From the NCBI RefSeq assembly GCF_025949665.1, contig NZ_JAPDFT010000001.1:248001-312000 (forward strand): a DNA stretch of 64,000 nt. The letters run 5' to 3'. Shown here piece by piece: positions 58,903 through 64,000 of this stretch. Numbering within the stretch: position 1 is the first letter of the stretch; each line of letters begins with the position of its first letter. Origin of the DNA: Chryseobacterium viscerum. Lineage in GTDB: Bacteria; Bacteroidota; Bacteroidia; Flavobacteriales; Weeksellaceae. The notes under the pieces were generated by a model. It was not told where the DNA came from. It searched no databases and saw only the letters and a list, made by a program, of their open reading frames with translations. The position numbers and the translations under genes were made by a program.

Positions 58903-61900
58903 CTGATTTCAAATTTTGTTTTTCGTTGCGGTGCTCAGCCATAAAATAAATAGCCGGCAGCACGAATAGTGTTAAAATAGTAGAGAACATCAGTCCGTAG
59001 ACAATTACTGTTGCCAGTGGACGCTGTACATCCGAACCGATTCCTGTGGCCAATGATGCGGGGAATAATCCTATTACGGCAACCGTTGCGGTCATCAGTA
59101 CCGGTCTGAAACGGTCTTTTGCCCCTTTGATAGCCGCCTGTTTCAACTCATATCCTTTTTTACGCAGATCATTGATATGAGAAATCATAATGACTCCGTT
59201 CTGGATAGCAACTCCGAAGAGTGCAATAAATCCTACTGCAGAAGACACATTCAGAGACATTCCTCTTATATTGAGTGCCAGCATTCCGCCAAATAAAGCC
59301 AGTGGAACAATAGACATCAGAACCAAAGCCTGTCTGAAATCTCCGAATGCACCATACAATAGCAGAAACATAATTGCCAAGGCCGGCGGAACAATAAATG
59401 CCAGTCTGGAATAGGCCCTGTTTTGATTTTCAAACTGCCCTCCCCATTTGATCTGGTATTTCTCATGATCATATTGGATGTCTTTTTCTATTTTTTCCTG
59501 TGCTTTTTTCAGGAAAGAAGAAAGATCTGTACCTCTTAAATTCAGTTTTACGGTAAGATGGCGTTTGTTCATTTCTCTGGTAATAGTGCTTTCGCCAGTA
59601 CTCAGTTTCACTTCTGCCACCTGAGATAAAGGAATTTTTGCGCCGGAAGCTGAGGTCAGCATCAGGTTTCCTATTTTGTCCGGAGTATTACGGCTGTCTT
59701 CCGTATAACGGCAGGAAATATCATATACTTTATTACCAATAAAGATCTGGGAGATCGCTTTTCCTCCTAATGCCACTTCAATAAGGTCGGCAACATCTGC
59801 TACATTCAAACCATATTGGGCAATCTTGCCTCTGTTGGCAATAATCTGCAATTGTGGTAATGGCGGTTCCTGATCAATGGCAAGGTCTGCCGAACCCGGA
59901 ATTGTGTTTAAAGTAGATAAGATATTTTCGGCAATTCGTCTTGTTTCCTTAAAATCCTCACCATAAACCTTTACCACCAGTTCACTGTGAGCACCGGAGA
60001 TTTTGTCCATTACTCCATCAATCATAGGTTGTGAAAAACCTACGGTGTAGCCCGGCATATTTTTATAATCTGCAGCGAGTTCTTTGATGAGGTCTGCTTT
60101 TGTTTTTCCTGCAGGCCATTCGCTGTAAGGCTTTATTCCAATGGAGACCTCAAAGTGGGAAGCTGTCCATGGATCTGTACCGTCATCATTCCGTCCTGCC
60201 TGGATCATCATATAAGTAATTTCAGGATGTTTCAAGGTACGGGCACGCAGCGTATCACTCATTTCTTTTGATTTAGCTAAAGAAATTCCGGGTGGCAGCT
60301 GTACCTGAAGCCATATTGAACCTTCATCCAGTTCGGGAAGAAAATCTTTTCCTACATGATAGGAGAGAATTCCGGCAGAAACTAAGACAATCATAATAGG
60401 AATAATAACTCTTTTGGGAGCTTTCATTATTTTTTCAATGCTATTTCCATAGGCTGTACTAAGTTTTTCAAGCCATTTGTTGTGATAGATTTTTTGTGGT
60501 TTGCGATAGATCACATAAGCCAATCCCGGGATCAAAAGTAATGCTACAGCGAGTGCTCCCAATAGAGCGTATCCAACAGTAAAAGCCATGGGTGTAAATA
60601 ATTTTTTCTCTACTCTTTCAAAAGCAAACAATGGCAGATAAGCGGTAATAATGATAATGGTTGAAAAGAAAATAGGTTTTGCCACTTCAATTACTCTTTG
60701 GGTAATCGTTTTTTCTTCCAATGCTTCTTCCGAATTTTCTTCTCTTTTCTTCAGAATGGTTTCCAGCATGACGATGGCTCCGTCTACAATGATTCCGAAA
60801 TCAATGGCTCCCAGTGAAAGAAGGTTAGCCGGAATATTCGTAAAATGCATCAATATAAAAGCAAATAATAAAGAAAGCGGAATGGTAATAGCCACCAGTA
60901 ATGCTCCCCGCCAGCTTCCAAGAAATACAATCAGTACAATAATAACCAATACAATTCCTTCGGTAAGGGTATGAGAAACTGTAGTTAGCGTGGTTTTTAC
61001 AAGGTCTGTTCTGTCCAGAAAAGGATGGATTTTTACTCCGGGAGGAAGCGTTTCGTTATTCAGTTCTTCGATAGCTTCATGAACTCCTTCCAGTACTTGT
61101 GAAGGATTTTGTCCTCTGAGTAAAAGTACAATTCCTTCCACGCTTTCAGAATAGTTACGTTTTCTGTCTGTGTAGCCCAGAATTCCTTTCCTTTCCAGGT
61201 TCCCGTATTTTAATGTCCCGACATCATTCAAAAAAACAGGAACACCATTTTGGGTTTTGACTACAATTTTTCCAAGATCATTTAAGTCTTTTACCAAACC
61301 TATTCCGCGGATGACATACGCGAGGTTTCCGCGGGGAAGCATACTTCCTCCGGCACTCACATTGTTTTTGGAAATCGTTTCGGTAACTTCTGACAGAGAT
61401 AATCCGTATTGTTCAAGCTTATGCGGATCCAGTTCGATCTGAAACTGTGTCGTAATTCCTCCGAAATTGGTAACATCAGCAATTCCCGAAACCTGTTTGA
61501 TTCGTGGAATAATCACAAACTTTTGTAAATCTGTAAGTTCCCGCAGACTGTGGTTGTTACTTTCAATAATATAACGATAGACTTCGCCGATAGGAGAGGT
61601 AAGAGGATCTAATCCTGGTTGTGCACCGTAAGGAAGTTCCACATCTGTGAGTCTTTCCTGAATTCGCTGTCTTGCCCAGTAATCGTCTATCCCATCATCG
61701 AAAACCATTGTAATAATGGAAAGTCCAAAGGTACTTTTGCTTCGCATCACATGCATTCCCGGAAGTCCGTTCAGGGATCTCTCCAAAGGAATGGTAATTT
61801 GCTGTTCTACTTCTTCAGCAGCCAGTCCCGGAACCTGTGTTACCACCTGCGAGGTTACATCAGCAATATCAGGATAAGCTTCTATGGATAATCTGGTCCA

Positions 61901-61987
61901 GGAATAATAGCCGAAGAATCCCAGTAATAAGAAAAGGGCAAGCATAAGCCATCTCTTCTGTATAGAGATTGTTAGTAATTTCTTCAT
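58892..61987 (-). CDS. czcA: CzcA-family heavy-metal RND efflux pump
   Basis: Inner-membrane proton/cation antiporter, 1031 residues. TM4 has DFGIIVDGAIVMLE, the D-x5-D-x6-E pattern of divalent-metal (Co/Zn/Cd/Ni) pumps; the Cu/Ag pumps of the CusA type and the drug pumps differ here. TRLSIEAYPDIADVTSQVVTQ at the start and SGAHSELVVKVYGEDF in the periplasmic part are standard. Which metal it moves cannot be told. It lies between the adaptor (98-bp gap with array E8) and the channel (overlap). Confidence 0.94.
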   Translation of the reverse strand: MKKLLTISIQKRWLMLALFLLLGFFGYYSWTRLSIEAYPDIADVTSQVVTQVPGLAAEEVEQQITIPLERSLNGLPGMHVMRSKSTFGLSIITMVFDDGIDDYWARQRIQERLTDVELPYGAQPGLDPLTSPIGEVYRYIIESNNHSLRELTDLQKFVIIPRIKQVSGIADVTNFGGITTQFQIELDPHKLEQYGLSLSEVTETISKNNVSAGGSMLPRGNLAYVIRGIGLVKDLNDLGKIVVKTQNGVPVFLNDVGTLKYGNLERKGILGYTDRKRNYSESVEGIVLLLRGQNPSQVLEGVHEAIEELNNETLPPGVKIHPFLDRTDLVKTTLTTVSHTLTEGIVLVIIVLIVFLGSWRGALLVAITIPLSLLFAFILMHFTNIPANLLSLGAIDFGIIVDGAIVMLETILKKREENSEEALEEKTITQRVIEVAKPIFFSTIIIITAYLPLFAFERVEKKLFTPMAFTVGYALLGALAVALLLIPGLAYVIYRKPQKIYHNKWLEKLSTAYGNSIEKIMKAPKRVIIPIMIVLVSAGILSYHVGKDFLPELDEGSIWLQVQLPPGISLAKSKEMSDTLRARTLKHPEITYMMIQAGRNDDGTDPWTASHFEVSIGIKPYSEWPAGKTKADLIKELAADYKNMPGYTVGFSQPMIDGVMDKISGAHSELVVKVYGEDFKETRRIAENILSTLNTIPGSADLAIDQEPPLPQLQIIANRGKIAQYGLNVADVADLIEVALGGKAISQIFIGNKVYDISCRYTEDSRNTPDKIGNLMLTSASGAKIPLSQVAEVKLSTGESTITREMNKRHLTVKLNLRGTDLSSFLKKAQEKIEKDIQYDHEKYQIKWGGQFENQNRAYSRLAFIVPPALAIMFLLLYGAFGDFRQALVLMSIVPLALFGGMLALNIRGMSLNVSSAVGFIALFGVAIQNGVIMISHINDLRKKGYELKQAAIKGAKDRFRPVLMTATVAVIGLFPASLATGIGSDVQRPLATVIVYGLMFSTILTLFVLPAIYFMAEHRNEKQNLKSDEN

Positions 61988-62000
61988 AGTTCTTGATTTG

Positions 62001-62086
62001 TGTACAAAGTAAAAAGCAGGATGTACAAAGTATTGTCGTTAAATAATACCAGGTATTTCAATCTCTTTACCATGTACATTGTACAT
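62001..62086. repeat. Heptad array E8 in the czcB-czcA gap
   Basis: Left: TGTACAA, AGTAAAA, AGCAGGA, TGTACAA, AGTATTG (62001-62035), also a direct repeat with period 21. Right: CAATCTC, TTTACCA, TGTACAT, TGTACAT (62059-62086), the last base being part of the czcB stop. The arms can pair in part through TGTACA. It lies inside an operon, so it is transcribed. Confidence 0.65.
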
Positions 62087-63186
62087 TATTTTGCATCCAG
62101 CATATAAATTCCGCCTTCGGTCATGATGGTTTCTCCGGGTTGTAAGCCTGAAATGATTCTTACTTTTTCCTGATTGGTTTCTCCTGTTGTCACAGAACGT
62201 TTTGTATATTGACTCTTGCCTGTTTTTACCCATACATATTGGGAGTTGTCCTGCTGCATCAAAGCGGTTACGGGAATCATCACCGTTTTTTCAGGAGTTG
62301 TTGAAAAATTAACGGTAGCATACATCCCCGGTTTTAGTTTTCTGTCCGGATTATCACATTCAATAAGGACTTTAATACTTCGGGTATCTTCGTCTACAAT
62401 TTCATTGATGTGATATACTTTTCCGGTAATATTTCTGTCCGGATACGCACTTACTTTTACAGAAACCTGATCTCCGGGATGAACAAAGCGGATGTCTTTT
62501 TCTTTTACGTCACCGGAAATCCATACTTTGGATAATTCTGCGATAATCATTACCGGATCAGCATCTCCTTTCAGGTATTGGCCGTTTACAATTTTGTTGG
62601 AAATGATCTCTCCACTGATGGGAGCTCTTACAATAAGAGGACTTCCTATACCTCCACCTTTACTGTTATAGACTTTCAAGGCAGAAGAAGCATTAGAGAG
62701 GGATGTTTTTTTATTTTTAAAATCGGTTTCCGCTTCATCCAGTTCTTTTTGAATACCAACCCCATGTTTTACGAGATCCTGCTGGCGTCTGTAGTTTTTG
62801 TCGGCAAGCTGTACATCATTCAGGGCATCTGTATAATCCTTTTGAACCGAAAAATAATCTGAAGAAAGGATTTCAAAAAGAGGACTTCCGGCAGAAATAT
62901 TTTGTCCAAGCTGAATAAATGATTTTGTAATTCTTCCGGAAAAAGGGCTTGCAATTTCCGCATAATGATTAGGAATAGCCTGAATAGTTCCTGCTGAAAT
63001 TACTCTATCACTGTGTTCCTGCTTGGTTACAATCCGGGTTTTAATTTTCTTGAAAATGGGATTGTTTTCCGGAACGGTGACCTGGTCGCCTTTCATCACT
63101 ATTTCCGGTTCTTTGTTTTGCTGAGGTGTATTGTCTTTACAGGAGACTGCAAAGAGAATAATACTACTTAAGATTATCTTTTTCAT
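62086..63186 (-). CDS. czcB: RND metal-efflux periplasmic adaptor (CzcB/CusB-like), lipoprotein
   Basis: 366 residues, signal MKKIILSSIILFAVSC with lipobox AVSC (Cys16). HYAEIASPFSGRITKSFIQLGQ begins the lipoyl domain; a coiled-coil hairpin, GSPLIVRAPISGEIISNKIVNGQYL and the beta-barrel (KVWISGDVKEKDIRFVHPGDQVSV) follow, then PGMYATVNFSTTPEKTVMIPVTAL. There is no His/Met-rich metal-binding N-terminus. It starts 4 bp after the mgtC-like gene. Confidence 0.92.
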   Translation of the reverse strand: MKKIILSSIILFAVSCKDNTPQQNKEPEIVMKGDQVTVPENNPIFKKIKTRIVTKQEHSDRVISAGTIQAIPNHYAEIASPFSGRITKSFIQLGQNISAGSPLFEILSSDYFSVQKDYTDALNDVQLADKNYRRQQDLVKHGVGIQKELDEAETDFKNKKTSLSNASSALKVYNSKGGGIGSPLIVRAPISGEIISNKIVNGQYLKGDADPVMIIAELSKVWISGDVKEKDIRFVHPGDQVSVKVSAYPDRNITGKVYHINEIVDEDTRSIKVLIECDNPDRKLKPGMYATVNFSTTPEKTVMIPVTALMQQDNSQYVWVKTGKSQYTKRSVTTGETNQEKVRIISGLQPGETIMTEGGIYMLDAK

Positions 63187-63190
63187 GATC

Positions 63191-63673
63191 TTAATACAAT
63201 TGAGTGCTATTGCTGATTTTTATTTTTTCGTTGTTGTTTTTCTTGATACTGAACCGTTTTTTGCTCCTTGCTTCTTTCTGAGAAGATAAAGAGGGTCTCA
63301 GGAATATATTGGTAGAGACAATGAAAAGAACTGTGATGAGGGCTTCTAAAGGATATCCCAAAGCACATAGTGCACCTATGGCTGCAGAACACCATAATGT
63401 GGCTGCCGTATTCAATCCTCTTACGGTAAGACCGTCTTTCATTATAACGCCGCCGCCGAGGAAACCGATTCCGCTGACAATATAAGAGGTGATTCTGCCG
63501 GCTGCATCACCACCTATTCTGATGGCAATCAACACAAACGCTGCAGAACCGATGCAAACCAAAGTATTGGTTCTGAGACCTGCATTTTTTTGACGCCACT
63601 GTCTTTCAAAACCTATACCGGCTCCCAGACAGAAGGCAGTCAGTAAACGAAGGGTAAATTCAAATGTATTCAT
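63191..63673 (-). CDS. MgtC/SapB-family membrane protein
   Basis: 160 residues. Four to five membrane segments; LRLLTAFCLGAGIGFERQWRQKNAGLRTNTLVCIGSAAF-like start with the FERQ and RTN motifs, then GIGFLGGGVIMKDGLTVRGLNTAATLW, the MgtC signature, and CALGYPLEALI. The C-terminus is a short basic tail; the long cytoplasmic domain of Salmonella MgtC is missing. MgtC proteins help survival at low Mg2+; here it is the first gene of a divalent-metal efflux operon. A strong hairpin precedes the start. Confidence 0.9.
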   Translation of the reverse strand: MNTFEFTLRLLTAFCLGAGIGFERQWRQKNAGLRTNTLVCIGSAAFVLIAIRIGGDAAGRITSYIVSGIGFLGGGVIMKDGLTVRGLNTAATLWCSAAIGALCALGYPLEALITVLFIVSTNIFLRPSLSSQKEARSKKRFSIKKNNNEKIKISNSTQLY

Positions 63674-63691
63674 AACTTTTCCTGTTTTTAT

Positions 63692-63736
63692 AAAGCTTTT
63701 CAGCTGTACGGGAAAAGTGAGTACAACTAAAGCTTT
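63692..63736 (-). promoter_or_regulatory. Long hairpin in the mRNA leader of the mgtC-czc operon
   Basis: AAAGCTTT (63692-63699), two bases, AGCTGTAC (63702-63709), 11-base loop, GTACAACT (63721-63728), AAAGCTTT (63729-63736). It makes a 16-bp stem with one G-U pair and a 2-base bulge. It is 18 bp before the mgtC-like ATG and not followed by a T-run. It may control translation or RNA stability. Confidence 0.65.
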
Positions 63737-63791
63737 TAAGATTGATAATGACTGTAAGGATCTGAGTCCATATGCTTTATTTTTTACTGTG

Positions 63792-63860
63792 CAAAAGTAG
63801 AAATGCCTGCCTTTTTTTACCGTTAGAAAAGCTTTAGAATGTTATTAGAAAATCATTAGA
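63792..63860 (-). promoter_or_regulatory. Promoter of the mgtC-czc operon with four TTAGA repeats at 11-bp spacing
   Basis: CAAAAGTA (63792-63799) reads TACTTTTG on the - strand, a full -7 match, giving a leader of about 110 nt. Upstream, TTAGA occurs at 63823, 63834, 63845 and 63856, exactly 11 bp apart (one helix turn). No -33 TTG. The layout resembles the direct-repeat sites of OmpR/PhoB-type activators. From 63861 to 64000 nothing is seen. Confidence 0.65.
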
Positions 63861-64000
63861 GAAAATACTTTTCTGCTTTTTTAAGATGATAATACCGGAA
63901 ATAATTATTTTTTAGACCCTATTAATAAGTGTAAACTGTACCCATTGTAAAAGATAAAATTTCAATACATTTGGGGACAGGCAGTTTTACATAATGAATT

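Noticed and set aside
57637..63673. Copper/silver efflux (Cus) assignment
   Set aside because: The pump has the D-x5-D-x6-E pattern of divalent-metal pumps, and the adaptor lacks a Met/His-rich metal site.
63674..63736. Known Mg2+ riboswitch or mgtC leader ORF
   Set aside because: No short ORF rich in proline and no known riboswitch fold was recognised; only a hairpin is claimed.

Overview
The window looks like chromosome of a Bacteroidota bacterium, class Flavobacteriia, most like Chryseobacterium. The reasons: AT-rich DNA; start codons without Shine-Dalgarno sequences; promoters of the TAnnTTTG (-7) / TTG (-33) kind; type IX secretion (T9SS) sorting domains with a T9SS plug protein; a TonB-dependent receptor in a sugar locus; DUF4295 next to L33/L28; and flavastacin-like and M4 secreted proteases. 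No tRNA, rRNA, CRISPR array, prophage or insertion sequence was recognised. The genus is an inference from gene content.

Layout. 1-570: two tandem six-cysteine bacteriocin-like peptides and a third facing them. 622-4360: nadA, gmk, yicC and divergent miaA. 4621-11605: tripartite RND drug-efflux operon (adaptor, AcrB-like pump, TolC-like channel) with a TetR regulator and repeated TetR-type operators. 11869-18909: thioredoxin-like protein, then a trehalose locus (AraC regulator, MFS permease, cytoplasmic trehalase, TonB-dependent receptor). 19107-23359: MBL hydrolase, T9SS plug protein, M4 protease. 23436-26602: Nfu scaffold, flavin reductase, ferrochelatase; gamma carbonic anhydrase. 26891-36589: lipoprotein, PIF1-like helicase, astacin, LLM oxidoreductase, ribB with a dead GTP cyclohydrolase domain, fmt, recQ. 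36667-41443: three tandem OmpA-type proteins and folK. 41464-45762: sppA, a GlsB-type membrane protein, ftsY, exported RidA, DUF4295-rpmG-rpmB. 46006-57447: two T9SS cargo proteins, lnt, VanZ, proC, murB, a lipoprotein, an aminotransferase and a DUF1801 protein. 57637-63673: an operon mgtC-like, czcB, czcA, czcC-like for divalent-metal efflux.

How the genes work together. Two envelope efflux systems frame the window; the first has a local TetR repressor, the second has upstream direct repeats at 11-bp spacing that suggest an OmpR/PhoB-type activator encoded elsewhere. The trehalose cluster makes a complete import-and-cleave route. The nfu/flavin reductase/hemH operon joins Fe-S delivery and haem synthesis.

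The most unusual feature is in the non-coding DNA. Many intergenic gaps hold short arrays of degenerate heptamers (period 7), often with a reverse-complement array on the far side, so that each makes an imperfect palindrome. Each locus uses a different word, but the period of 7 is kept, and several arrays touch the stop codon of the neighbouring gene. A smaller class has period 9, and a third dispersed family shares an AGATTCCTACGGAATGACA-like arm. Several genes (fmt, miaA, the T9SS plug gene, the PIF1-like gene, vanZ) have a -7 box ending only 4-7 bp before the start codon, which suggests leaderless mRNAs.
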